NCBI GenBank assembly: GCA_002946415.1
Contig: NJPS01000079.1
Location: 310,001 to 374,000 of the forward strand
Direction of reading: 5' to 3'
DNA: 64,000 nucleotides
Origin: Rutstroemia sp. NJR-2017a BVV2
Taxonomy: Eukaryota > Ascomycota > Leotiomycetes > Helotiales > Rutstroemiaceae
Below are positions 11,042 through 23,300 of the stretch, piece after piece. The position numbers were made by a program, and so were the translations under genes. The notes beneath the pieces were generated by a model. It saw nothing but the letters and a program-made list of their open reading frames with translations, was not told the origin of the DNA and ran no database searches. Numbering within the stretch: the stretch's first letter is position 1; each line of letters opens with the position of its first letter.

Positions 11042-13028
11042 TTACCACGAGAAGGCTTCCTCAACAAAGTCAATGTTTCCGTAGGATTGGCGGTTACGGA
11101 CTGCGCGTCGGACATCATCACTAAGAGCTCCGCTACCACAAACAGAAACACCCATAGCCCCGACTTGGTTATCCATCTCAATCTCCATGAGAGTTTCGAT
11201 ATTGGGTCTACCAGGGAACATCTGCACGGTGGCGGATGGACTGTGGATCTCCTTGGTGGACCTTGGCCGACTCACGAAGAGCATGATGCGGAGCACTTCG
11301 CGGCGTTTGTCCATGGCTAGGATGGCAGTCATCCAAGGTCGAATCCATTCAAGGTGCTCAGGGGATTGGATAACCCAAACGAGAACTATCTTTCGTGCTG
11401 CCACAGTACCGTTGGCGTAACCTGCTACGAGATCGCGGACATGTGGAACTTGATGTGTGATACCGACACCTCCTGCAAACAACATGACCGTTCCATAGGA
11501 ATGCATCATGTGCATGCCTCCGTATGGTCCTTCCGCGAAGCACTTAGTGAAGAATTTTCCATCGGGCGATGCCTCGGCCTTTCTGTAGAGCTTCTCGGTG
11601 AATCCGGTTCTGGCCCTAATAACGAAGGACATGTTTGTCTTTTGCATAGCTAAGATATCTTGACGGTTCATAGCTAGCTTCTCCTCCGTCAAATCCTCTG
11701 CCTCTTCCGACCAGGCGACCGAGAAGGGGTGGGATTGGAAGAGGCCGATCGATGGCATGTAAAGGTAAGCATGTTGGCCTGGCTTGAATCGCCATGGTCG
11801 TGCCATGTCCACAGTGACTCGAACAGCATTTCCTGGCAGGGCCTCGACCAATGTTCGTGTTCCTCCTTTGCCGAAGTTACGGTAGGCAACTTTGAAAATT
11901 CTGGTTGTTCTATCGAAAACCCAAATGGCAATGGCACCATAAAGAAGTGAGAGTTGTGGTAAGTTGGAAAGCTTCAGGTGGTACCAGATACCGATAATGA
12001 CAACAATGGCGAGGGCGATGTGGAGGTATTTGAAGGTCTCGTACGCGGCATGGCGGATAGGTGAGCTTGCTTGGATCATGATAACGATAAGGGCAACAGT
12101 AGCCTAGACTAGTGAGTAAAACATTGAGTTAAGGTTCGAATGACAACTTACGATGAAACCATACATCATCATAGGACTTCCAGTAATCGAGGCGCCAACT
12201 TTGGCCCAACCACCTGTAGAGTGGACGGAGGAAGCAGCCCAAGCAGCAACGTGAGCAATGGCTTGAAGAGTCACGATTCTCCCGGTCCATCTGTGCAACA
12301 GATTGTAAGTATCGAAAGAGATGTTAAGCCAGTTGATCAGAGGATTGTTTCGAGCAGCCATCACGAAGAGCGGGATCTAATGAACGATTAGCCACGTGAC
12401 TAACAGCCACCGGAGAAGAACTTACCATGTTGACAACAGCGAGGATACCGGTCCTGTTCCTGACCTCTTTAGCGACGGTGGTGAAAGACTGGTCCCAATC
12501 GATGCTAACAACACAGAAGGCAACGTTCGTTCCGAAATATGCGAGAAGAAACGCAAATTGAAATCTTGTCGGTAGGGTCCCGACATTGATGGCCTTGGTG
12601 AGTTGAATTTCCCGGTTATGTCTCTTACCGAAGATTGGGGCGTACAGGACATGCTTCTTGAACTTCGCATATCCAGCAGAAGGGACGGCGAAATATCTTT
12701 GGGTCTCGTTGTTGAGAGATGCCATATGTCGAACGTATTTGACCAGTTCATTTCCGCTTCTCCAGAACAACAAAGACACGATGAGGGCCGCAAGAACGAT
12801 GAAGATGTAGTTGTAGAAATCCTGGTTGAGTGCTGCTGCATTTGCTTGCAAAACTTTGGCGGCGGCAGCGGCAGCTTTGGCCGCTGCTCCTCCAGCTGCT
12901 GCTCCAGACGATGCTCCTGACGATGCTCCTGACGATGCTCCCCCACTGCTTGATCCACCTTCCGACTCTGCACCAGCTACCATTTGGGCCATGGCGAGGA
13001 TCGATAATGAAAGAATCGAAGAAGACAT
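11042..13028 (-). CDS. Ferric reductase-like transmembrane flavocytochrome (FRE family)
   Basis: Three exons (12426-13028, 12152-12376, 11042-12103) give 629 residues. Residues 1-20 look like a signal peptide, followed by a Gly/Ser/Ala-rich stretch to about residue 60. The ferric reductase transmembrane core has two histidine pairs, His229/His243 and His304/His318, each 14 apart, fitting two b-type hemes. HPFS at 401-404 is the FAD-binding motif, and FAGGVGITHQ at 485-494 fits the NADPH-binding loop. The C-terminus has a CGSGALSDDVRRAV segment typical of the NAD-binding domain. FRE enzymes move electrons from cytosolic NADPH across the membrane to external Fe(III) or Cu(II). The exact metal substrate cannot be told. 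A 4.1-kb gene-less region lies upstream. Confidence 0.92.
12907..12942 (-). repeat. In-frame 12-bp repeat inside the ferric reductase gene
   Basis: Three tandem copies of the 12-base unit GACGATGCTCCT (plus-strand reading; the last has one change) encode repeated SGAS residues on the minus strand. The repeat lies just after the signal peptide in a Gly/Ser/Ala-rich linker, so copy-number changes would lengthen the linker without breaking the frame. Confidence 0.8.
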
Positions 13029-16000
13029 AGCGAATGTATCGAAGTTCCAACTAAAGTATTTGGCTGTTCTCTGAAAGTTCGATCTAGTATTTGGCAGTCC
13101 AGTCCAATCCGATCCAGTCCAGTCTAGTGATATTGAATAGTCTTGTTCGTATAAGAAACGGCTTGCGTCGATTGTTTAGATGTGTGAATGAATGATAGAA
13201 TTTTGTGAATGACCAGCAAAGTGACAAAATTCGTTAGATGTAGTGTAGAAATGAATTCGAGGGAAAAGAATGTAATGGGCAAAAATGACCAAGAGAAGAC
13301 GAACTCCAGACGTCGAGTCGAGATGGGCGGCAAAGGGTAAGGAAGGAGAAGTAGAAGAAGTAAGTAGTGGAGTGGGTTGACAAAAGAAGTTTATGTGAAG
13401 AGAGCGAAATGAAGGTTAGTCTTAGGCTCGTTTTTTTTCCCGCTCCCGCTTTCAAAGCGCGCGGGGAAATGAATAGATGAAATGAAGAAGAGTCCTAGTT
13501 CGTAGGCGCTTGGATGACGGTTCATGTACGAGAAGATGAGAAGCAAGCTGACATAAATTGAAAATTGTCCGGGGACTCAATTCACAGAACAAGTGGCTAA
13601 TGTCAATGAAGGAGGTCAACCGGACGAAATACAACCAAATAAGGCGAAAGGTACATAGTCCAAGAGTCGGCAGGACCTAAGACAAGGGAGGATCTGATGG
13701 CAGATATATTAAAACTTCCTTCGATTGCCCCTTGGAAATCGCTGCCCCGGTCAAAAAGTGCAGTCGAGGTTGTGTTGCAGAAGTAGTCCCGGTAGTGTAA
13801 GGTTACTTAAGGTGTAGCCGGTGTGTGATTGGCCAGCGAAGGATGGGAGGGGATGGGAGGGATAGGACTCTAGGAGGGATAGGAGGGATGGGAGGGATAG
13901 GAGGGATAGAGGGGAGGGAAATGGACGGCTGGGTAGCTGGGTAGCTGGGCACTGCTCGATTAATACTGGGAATGGGGTTGTTCTTTGCCTGACTGCTGCG
14001 ACCGTCAGACCGTGAGACCATGAGGTGAGTACGTAGATGGATCGTTTTGTTTACGGCTGACACATGGTCTGAACCTTTCCTGAGCCCGTCCGTCAGTCAA
14101 CTTGGCTGTGCATGTTCGCAGCTTCATTCTTCTATTATGGTATAACTTTATGGTGACGAATGGCGAGCAAAAGGGGAAGGAAAACGCGAGCGAAGATCAA
14201 TATCAACCAGCCGTCCGGATTGATTGGGTGGTTCACGATTTCAACCCTCTAACTTCAAGCAGGGCATACGTATTTGCCTGTTAGAAGTATTGTGGACTGA
14301 CAGGCCCATGGTTTGCTAGAAATAGCTGATAGGGATAGCAGTGCGAACCATCTGCTCTTTACACTATTCAGACACTCAAGGCGTCGCAAACAATCGGCGC
14401 AACTTCTACTTTCTTCTTGAAGCAACAATGACGACTGCTCGGTTGATATACGGACAGAGTCTTACAAATCGTTGGTACTGGATACATGTCGGCCAAAAGA
14501 AATGGCTGCACTTTGGGGGCTTTTGGGGCTTATGATAGGCCTGACTGCCGGTTGGGGGTGGAGTCCTCGCATTCAGCCATTCCTTCTCTTCTTTGAAAGC
14601 TCATAGGTAGCAATGACGGTGGCGACCATTCAGACTGGCCCAGTGCGCCAGTGACGGGTGAGATGAAGCCAGGTGAGCCAAACAAGTTTCTTACGCAATC
14701 CATGCTGCGATCTGTCCCATTGGATGTTTCTGCTCGAGACCTCCTCCTCGCCTTTGCATGCAACGACAGATCTACGAAGGATCCGATCAAGTCGATTTTC
14801 GCAAGGTGGAGATTTGGGCTGCGCCTGTTGTTTCATGTCACAGCCGACCACGCCGACCCAGTCAATCGAGCTGGGATTCTGGGAAGACGGCGAAAAGCAA
14901 AGCGAGACGTCTGTACCTTGCAGAAGTGAAATGCCTACTCATCCCTACGCAGCGCCAAGGACTGCCGTCAAGGTTTGCATTGCGACACTCTCTTGCCGTC
15001 CGTCACGCACCGCACAATCTCCAGACTGCAATGATCGAAACTCTAAGGATTCAAAGCGAAGAATGACCTGCCGAGTATATCTTCATTTAGTTTTCGTCAT
15101 TAAAAAGTCTCTTCCCTCGGGATGAAGCATGAAGCATGAAGCACAGCATTATGCGTGTAGCAATAAGTAAGGTTTAGAATCTGATCTTCCTCTTCCTCTC
15201 TGGCCCCTTCATCGATCCTTTTCGCCCTTCTAATAACCGAACTGAGCATGCGACCTCACCCGACATCTGTCTCGCCGGGTCTTTATAATCCTCAGTTCCT
15301 CTCGCTGCCCTGGTATATTGTCCTCGGGCAGGTATGCTGTGTTTTATGTTTACAGTATATTCCAGCGCCTAGCATGTTGCTCTATGTCGTATTACTATCA
15401 CTCCACTCCTTTCGTATCTTTCCGTACCTAGAGCAAGCAGCGCACATGCAAAGTTATCGCCGACTTTCCTTTATATCTGCGAAGTACCGTTACATTGACC
15501 GGCTTCGAGCACCCTTGAAGTCAATGGATGCCTGACTGTCGTGAAATCCCCTTACTGTCATGCTTGCGTCTCCTCCTTCATTACTACGAAGTATCTATCC
15601 TTCACACAATGTTTGATTCGAAAGCATTCTATCTAACTTACTTCGATCCTATTTATCCAGGAATCTATCGTTATGCACTCTTCACTCGCATCCTTCACAG
15701 AATTTCCCAAGAAACATGAACACCCTCGGAATATCCTGAATAGCGCTCAAGTTTACCAAACATCGGCTTAATCGCACCACTTTTTTACTCTAGGATCCAC
15801 CCGCCTGCCATTGTTTCACCAAGATTAGAAAGAAAAAGTAAAAGATTGGATCTTCCTGTCTCGTCCTTGTGACAGGATTCTACATTATCGTTATCGTCAT
15901 CAAGGTTTTAATTGCTCGATTGCTTCGATTGACGATTCCCTCGAGTTGCTGTAAGAAATTTAATTTATCTCTGGATTAGCGACGGGGAAACCCCAGGGCA

Positions 16001-17172
16001 AAACCAATGAAAACGAGACAGGCCCTAGTTCGACGAGGAGATATCTAGAATCTAACGGCCGTCACTTACCATTTCAAGGCTTGTATTTTACATCTTTACA
16101 TCCAAGGTCTCACCTAGACAGATTTCGTTCTGCATGCCCGTACTTCCGTACGTATTGTATAGTTCGTCGCGATAATCACAATGCATCGTTTCGTCGCATC
16201 ATGTCCCCTTGTTACTTTTACCTGCACAGACTCATGAATGACGACTAGGGATGCGTACAACTTCCCTTGGCACACGAGGATATTGATTTTGTTTATGCGA
16301 AACTTCTCGAGAAATGACAATTAATACAAGCGAAGCTTGTCTTCACATGACAGGACCACTCTTCCTTGCTCGATAATCTTGGGAAAGAATCCCTTCTCGT
16401 TATAGTGGATATATGATGTTACTTTGTGCAGAAGAATAAAGTGTAAATGCACGAGCGGAGTGTACTCTCTGCTAGACGGAGCTCCAGGCGCTCTAATCGT
16501 ATGCAACGAGCTGCCATGATTGAACTTGCTTGCTGAATTACGGTAATATCCAAGCTTTATTTGCGGGGTGCTCTTTTACAGGCGATTCCGCTCCATGCTC
16601 GCCAGGAATTGCCCCTGAGTCAAAGCAAACTTTTCATGCGAATTCCTTCGAGCGGCAGCCGGCAAGTGCTCAAACTCGCAAAGGCCGAGAGCAGTTCACA
16701 TAGCATATCACTGATGCTGATGGGTGACGTGTAAAAGCTCCTCGACATCAACCAGCTACAATGCACTCCAAATTCTTTGGGCTGCAACATGAGATGTATG
16801 CTGCACTGTCCTAACGTCATGCGACATCCGACGTCGATCATCATGCTCCTCTTTTGCTAGACATATATTGTCGCATCCAGCGTCTTAGAAGCACTTTTCG
16901 GCAACCCTAACCATTATCTTCCAATCTGATTTTTAAATAGTAGTACCAATATAGGATGACCGTCAGTGCCATGTTGTGGATGTTGAAACTTATGGTTGAA
17001 CTTTCCCTTGTTGCTCATAATGATTCCACAAACCACCCAGCGCTTGAGGAAGGCTAGCTATCACAACAATCTCAACATGGACGCAACGGCGCTCGAGTGA
17101 AACATGCTCGATGCGAGGATGGTTTTTCAATCGAGGATGAGACAGGGTCGCCTTATATGTGATGCTCAGTCA
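13029..17172. other. 4.1-kb gene-less region upstream of the ferric reductase gene
   Basis: No family-like coding sequence is found. Open frames such as 14673-15125 (+) are cysteine- and serine-rich without splice or domain support. The region holds the promoter side of the reductase gene, a G-rich tandem tract at 13845-13918, and a small GATGAAGCAT-type repeat near 15121-15143. The right side is the 3' flank of the unassigned 832-residue gene. Confidence 0.55.
13845..13918 (+). other. G-rich tandem tract with repeated four-run G motifs
   Basis: Units related to GGGATAGGA repeat across the tract. Two separate stretches meet the G3+N1-7 pattern: 13845-13861 (runs of 3, 4, 3, 3 with loops of 1-2) and 13876-13918 (runs with loops of 6, 2, 1 and more). 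It lies about 820 bases upstream of the ferric reductase start. Folding is inferred. Confidence 0.75.
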
Positions 17173-19671
17173 TCATATGCATAATTCATCCTCGCTGAAT
17201 GACTTTGCATTGTGATCGTCGGTTTTGGCCTCTCTGTGCAGCTTATGATGAGTAGCTCGGTTCAGCCGACAGCGCTTCCGCTGTGTCATGTTTGGTACAT
17301 TCTTTAGAACATGATTCTCTTGAGACGATTCGAAACTGGAATTGAGCTCATCGTCACTGCTATCGGAGTGCCAGATTTCAATTGGTGTGATTGCCTTGCG
17401 TTTGCCAATCCTCGTGGTGTGCTTTGATGCTATACGTTGATCCAAACAGCTATTACGACTGCGACTCCTGTTGTTTATGAGCCCGTCAAGGCTTGCTCTT
17501 ACTGGACGTTGTGTGCGGGCCATAACGGAGGGTGATGGGCTCTCAAGGACCCCAGGCTCGGAGTCAATAGCGGCGCGTGTATTCTTTCTTCCAACTTGAG
17601 CTTGAGCAGGTGTCCTCGTTACCCAGGCGCTAATACCTTCTTCCCACCGGAATGCACCCGGGCTGCCAGCACAATCTTGAAGGCTGGATGAAGTCGGGCG
17701 GTCAAGTATTCTAGCTTTAAGTTCGCCGTCAAGCGAAACAGCATAGTTTAAAAACTTCTCCCCCGGGGCTTGTTGAGCAAAAGTAAATGCACTGTCTACC
17801 ATGATCTCATACCAGATGGAAGTTTCCTTCGATTGTCGACTAGTGACCCAGTGCCTCATGGCCTTGTGAATCCGCTGGAGATATTCGAAACCAGAGTTCG
17901 AGGCAGCTCTCCCGCAGCAGCGCGCCATGGATGAGAGGAAATTAATGACTTCGTTATAATTTGAAGCCACTGTATTCGCGCTACTTTTGTGTTGTTCCCA
18001 CATACTGTGTAAATTTCGATCTACCAACTCAACCGACAAACTTGGAAGTTGATCAGTGCTGGGGCCGACCACTAAGTTTGCCAATAGAAAGATGGTGCTT
18101 TGATCCTTGGAATCCTTTTGAGTGGTGATGATCATGGTAAAACAGTCCCTTAATAGCTTGTAGTGTATCTGGCTTGATGGCTGTTCCGATACATCACTGT
18201 TCTCATCCTGGCAAAGGATAGCTATTGATGTCGTCGTCGTCAGGACGCTTAGCAAAGTGTGCCTACATGCAGCGTGTATGTCATTTCCCAAGGCTGTAAC
18301 GGCATTTGAACCCTCTAAAGACACGAATTCCACAAGACGCGGTAAGCTGGCACTCATGAACTGTGCCGCATCAGCTTTGGTTTCATCTGTCGATAGTGAC
18401 TGAATGATGCCAGTCCAGACGTGCTCAAATGCCTTGGCTGCCAACCATGAAATTGGTAATCGTTGGCTATCAATTAGGGTGGACAGTTGTCTGTAATGGT
18501 AACCAGAACGACCTGTGTGCTCCGTGAACCTCCAGAGCAATGACAGTGGACGAAGTGAGCAGTGAGCCAAGAAAGAGTCGTCAACTTTCCTTGGAGCAGG
18601 AAACTTGCATCTGGACAAAATACTTGAAAGCAATGATTGGCCCTCGTCTTCATTCCCGGATTGAACACAAAGTTCAACAAGCTGCTCAGAAAATTGATCA
18701 TCTAGGAGGCCATCTGCGATAGCATTGCAAATGATGTGCACTCCATGGGCTCGAACTACATTCTGAAGTTGCGTCCAGCCGTGCCCAAGTGAGCCGAATG
18801 TTTCAAGATCGTCATAAACTTCCATTGACACATCTCTTTTCTCTAATGCCGAGTTAGGTCCTTCCTCCTCTACCTCTTCGGCCATTGTTCTCTCCTCCAG
18901 ACTAATATACTTTGGAATGGCGCGTAGGCATGTTGATAGCAGTGACTTGGTGCCTGTTCTTGGCAGGTCATGAGGTGTGGTTTGTGTGGCTTCTAGCAAG
19001 TTTTTGAAGTGATCATAGATGCCTTCATAAGCGTTGCAGTGCATCGAGCTTGTTGTCTTCCGAACATCGCGCAAAACTTGTGGACCCATTGAAAACGTCT
19101 TGCTGGCTCTGTTTGCAGGCCTAATACCGAAAGATTCCTCACTAACATATGTTTTGCTTGTCTTATCACCACTCCTCACCTGGAACGGAATTGCCTGGGA
19201 GGATATTGTACTTTTTTTCAGAGCGCGGTTGAGTAATGGTGTTGGGACTATGATTTCGCCAGGAAAGGATGACATTCTACTGTATGTTGTTGTCTTGAGT
19301 TGCCGTCCATTGTTTTCGTGATCAGATCCGTATCCAATGCTCCCACTCCTTCCTGAATATGTTCTTTTAACTTTCTTTCTCGAACCAATCCAATTTGACT
19401 CGCGGCTGCTCTCTTTCTCTGACTCGTCGACATTCAAACTTGTCCTAGACATTCGTTTGTTCGATTGGGATTTCGCCAGGCTTCGTGCGCGCTCTTTCCG
19501 GAGAATCGCAATTTTGGAGGTTAATCGGCGCAGTAGACGATTGCATCTTGTTGCAGTCCATTCTTTCTCGACCTCACGACGGAGACGGCCATCACTTAAA
19601 GTGAAGTTCTTTCGTCGCACAGGTGTGAAGCTACCTGCGGCAACATTACTTTCGGGAGCAGAAGCGCTCAT
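17173..19671 (-). CDS. Unassigned 832-residue basic, probably nuclear protein
   Basis: A single long open frame of 832 codons runs from the ATG at 19671; frame length and composition make it a real gene. I do not recognise a family. The N-terminus is basic, with a helical, arginine-rich block (about 18-62) and a KKVKR cluster at 99-103 that could act as a nuclear localisation signal. Roughly residues 220-650 look like ordered helical repeats with leucine-rich segments. The C-terminal 180 residues are polar, with basic clusters (IGKRKA, TQRKRCRLNR) flanking an acidic SDSSDDEL patch. This design suggests a nuclear or chromatin-associated scaffold, but that is inference from composition only. 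It is divergent from CLU1, with 697 bases between starts. Confidence 0.8.
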   Translation of the reverse strand: MSASAPESNVAAGSFTPVRRKNFTLSDGRLRREVEKEWTATRCNRLLRRLTSKIAILRKERARSLAKSQSNKRMSRTSLNVDESEKESSRESNWIGSRKKVKRTYSGRSGSIGYGSDHENNGRQLKTTTYSRMSSFPGEIIVPTPLLNRALKKSTISSQAIPFQVRSGDKTSKTYVSEESFGIRPANRASKTFSMGPQVLRDVRKTTSSMHCNAYEGIYDHFKNLLEATQTTPHDLPRTGTKSLLSTCLRAIPKYISLEERTMAEEVEEEGPNSALEKRDVSMEVYDDLETFGSLGHGWTQLQNVVRAHGVHIICNAIADGLLDDQFSEQLVELCVQSGNEDEGQSLLSSILSRCKFPAPRKVDDSFLAHCSLRPLSLLWRFTEHTGRSGYHYRQLSTLIDSQRLPISWLAAKAFEHVWTGIIQSLSTDETKADAAQFMSASLPRLVEFVSLEGSNAVTALGNDIHAACRHTLLSVLTTTTSIAILCQDENSDVSEQPSSQIHYKLLRDCFTMIITTQKDSKDQSTIFLLANLVVGPSTDQLPSLSVELVDRNLHSMWEQHKSSANTVASNYNEVINFLSSMARCCGRAASNSGFEYLQRIHKAMRHWVTSRQSKETSIWYEIMVDSAFTFAQQAPGEKFLNYAVSLDGELKARILDRPTSSSLQDCAGSPGAFRWEEGISAWVTRTPAQAQVGRKNTRAAIDSEPGVLESPSPSVMARTQRPVRASLDGLINNRSRSRNSCLDQRIASKHTTRIGKRKAITPIEIWHSDSSDDELNSSFESSQENHVLKNVPNMTQRKRCRLNRATHHKLHREAKTDDHNAKSFSEDELCI

Positions 19672-20368
19672 CCGCGCGGTATTATCCTAAAATATGAACT
19701 TTCAACCCTTAGAGGCGTTCGAAGGGCGTAATATTCACCAAAAGCATACCTTAATAGCGCCCTTGGACAACTCCAGCAGGAATATGTCGCACACGGAAGA
19801 AGCAACTTCTTTTAGCAAATAGCTTGCACGATTTGTTGTAGTTAGATGGCGGAGCAAATAAGTGGATTCACAAGCTTTGAATAGTATGAAGCAATGAATG
19901 AAGCTAAGCAAAGTAGCAATGCAATACTGTTGTTGTCGTTGGGGTAAATTCGAAGATGTCTCTGTGTTGTGTTTACAACCACTCGATAGCATGAATATTC
20001 ATATTAACTGATATTTGATAGGGCGAAGTACAGGAGTGTAAACAATGACAAGGGTTGTGACATAGTCTCATGGAGTCGATTGCGCGGGCCGAATTATTCC
20101 GGTCGAATCAACTAAAATTTATTCTCAACTCACTTTACAGTTTTGGAAATTGAATGAAAATCGAGAAAAATTTGAAATATCCATTTACTCTTTTTGAACC
20201 TTTTGAAGTCTCGTTTCTCCCGAGGAAAAAGTCTCAAAGCCCTTCATTCCTAAGCTGTATCAATATCAAGACGTTGTTCTGACTGTCTGCAGTTTCTTGG
20301 GTCAAAAGTGCATTTCCTTCGTCTTCCCATCTTTCGTTGTATTATATTAAAAAACTTCCGGTATCAAA
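19672..20368. promoter_or_regulatory. Divergent intergenic region, unassigned gene / CLU1
   Basis: The 697 bases separate two outward-facing start codons. The CLU1 side is CT-rich just before its start. A short minus-strand open frame at 19735-19992 has no support as a gene. Confidence 0.5.
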
Positions 20369-23300
20369 ATGGCTGCAATGAATGACGTTACCACTACTCC
20401 CTCAGGTATGTATCTCAACCTCACAGGAAGCACTGCATTTCCAGGATAGGCAGAAAAGGAAAAGAAAACACTTCGAACTGCCTCGGATTTCCTAGCATCT
20501 GGGTGTTGTGTGGCCAGCATTTGCTAATGTGGAAGCTATAGAAAATCCATCTGATACGCCCACCTCCGAACAAAACCTCGTCACTGAAAAAGATGCGGCA
20601 ACCAACGGAGTTGAAAATGACGAAGAGGAAGGTGGGGAAGCGGGCGGTGAAGGTAAGATATGCTGGCAATTCAAATTTTTATACAATTATGCTAACGTGG
20701 GATTTGAAAGTCTTTCAATTGACTGTCGTGCTTCCTCGCGAGCCCCATAAAATACAAATAATCGTCAGTGGTTTCCCTCATGTCAATTGGCGAACACCCT
20801 TACTGAATTAACTAGGTTTCTTCCCAAGAAGCAATACACGATGTTCGACAATCGATAATCGAGTTGCCAGGGACTTTTCAGTACTCGTGCTTCCACCTAG
20901 AACACAAGGGGGAGAGGATAAACGATTTTGTACAGATATCCGAGGTCCCTGGTTTGACAGCAGAATCGGAGTTGCATTTGATCGAGGATCCATACACGGA
21001 AAAGGAGGCGAGGATACATATCGTTAGAGTGAGAGAGCTGATTGGAGCTGCTGGGGACCGCACGGATACCTTGCACGGTATTTTGTCCGGGACATCACTA
21101 CACGATTCGGTAGCAACCACAGAGTCAGCAGCCAATGGAGCAAGCACGTCTCCGTCTCACCCAATGGTGGACTATGATTTCCAAGCTTCAGGTAATCTTT
21201 CAGCTCTTCTCCCTAAACCGCAGGACCCCGCCCCGAAGACCATAAAATCGATATCAGTCTCTCCATGGAATCCTCCTCCATATCATCTTAGACAGAAAGG
21301 CCACCTTCTGTATTTACAAGTCACGACCAATGAGGGAGAACAGTTCCAGATTACGTCCCATGTATCTGGCTTCTATGTGAACAAGTCATCAAACGCCAAA
21401 TTTGACCCATTCCCTAAGGCTGCGCCCAAAGCATACTCTGCGCATTCTCTTTTGGCTTTACTTGGAGACTTGTCTCCATCTTTTGAGGCTTCTTTCAAGA
21501 GCCTTCAAGAATACAACAACTTGAAGGACCCACTAGCAACCTTCCAAATCACCAACGCGACCCCCTCAAACCCCTGGATCGTCCCCGCTGCATCAACTCC
21601 ACTTGTCGTACATCAGGCCGATATCACACGTACTCAAGAAAACTATCTCATTGCCGGTATTGAAAACAGCGAGACCTTGCGTGATTGGAATGAAGAATTC
21701 CAATCTACTAGAGAACTACCCAAGGATACCGTTCAAGACCGTGTTTTCAGAGAGCGTTTGACATCGAAACTGTTCGCCGATTACAACGAAGCTGCAGCTA
21801 GGGGCGCAATTCTTGTGGCCAGGGGTGAGATAGCCCCGCTCAACCCCACAGAAGGCAGAGATGCTCAAATATTCGTGTACAACAATGTTTTCTTCTCATT
21901 CGGTGCTGATGGCGTTGGTACCTTCGCTTCGGAAGGTGGGGACGAGGCTGCGAGGGCAGCTGTAGGCAAGGATGTCATGGGAGTTCGCATGGTCAACCAG
22001 TTGGATATCGATGGCTTATTCACTCCGGGAACCGTGGTTGTGGATTATCTAGGAAAGCGTATCGTAGGACAGAGTATTGTGCCCGGAATCTTCAAACAAC
22101 GCGACCCTGGTGAGAACCAGATCGATTACGGTGCCGTTGATGGCAAGGACGTCGTGGCATCCGACGAGAAATTCGTCCCGGTGTTCGAGAAGCTTTCTAA
22201 GGCTTTGAAGGTCAAAAAGCATGCCGTTTGGGACAAGGATGGAAAACGCCATGAACTCGAAGGCAGCATAGAGACCAAAGGGCTGCTAGGAACCGATGGT
22301 AGAAAGTACGTCCTAGATTTATATCGGGTAACACCGCTAGACATTGCCTGGATGGATGAGTGCGGTACCGCAATTGACAGCCCGGAACAAAGCAATGGAG
22401 CAAGTGAATCCGCATACCCCCATCGCATGACTGTCATGCGCCCAGAATTGGTGGAGTCTTATTGGAAAGTCAAGAGAAGGGAATGGATCAACGCTGAATT
22501 GGAAAAGAAACGTCAAGCTCAGAAGGCCACTTCAGCCAATGTGGATGAGAAGGCGGGTGAAACTGCTGCCGAGGTACCTTCTTCCGAGCAAAATCAAGAA
22601 GTAACCAAGGATGACGCAAATAAGGAAGAAGAGAATAAGGAAGAAGAGAATAAGGAAGAAGAGAATAAGGAAGAAGAGAATAAGGAAGAAGAGAATAAGG
22701 AAGAAGAGAACAAGGGAGAAGAGAAAAAGGAGCTCACAAATGAAAAATCAGAAGATAGCAAACCTGCTGCCCCTGAGCAGGAGAAGATTGACATTTCTGA
22801 TTTCGACTTCGCCCTGAATCCAGACGCTTTCAGCGGCCAGCAACCGCAAACTGAGGAAGAAAAATCCGAGCTGGCCAATGATGAGCAGCAGGTGCGCTTG
22901 GCTTGTGAATTCCTTCGCAAGACTGTTTTACCAGAGCTGGTGAACGATCTTAAGGAAGGAGACGTTGGTTTCCCTATGGATGGCCAATCATTAAGCAGGT
23001 TGCTTCACAAGCGTGGTATCAACGTTAGATATATGGGACTTGTCGCAAACCTGGCCGAGGGCAAGAGGCTTGAGGCGCTACGCATTCTTGCTATCCAAGA
23101 AATGGTAGCCAGAGCTTTCAAGCACGTTACCGGAGCATATCTTCGCTACATGCCAATCCCATTGACGAGCTCCTGTGTTGCTCACCTTCTCAACTGCCTG
23201 CTCGGCGCCGACCTCAACGCCTCTCCCAAAGCAGACATCGATGAAGCTATGTCCGCACTTTACCCTGAGGCTGACTTGAAGTTTCAGGAGGTAACTCCTG

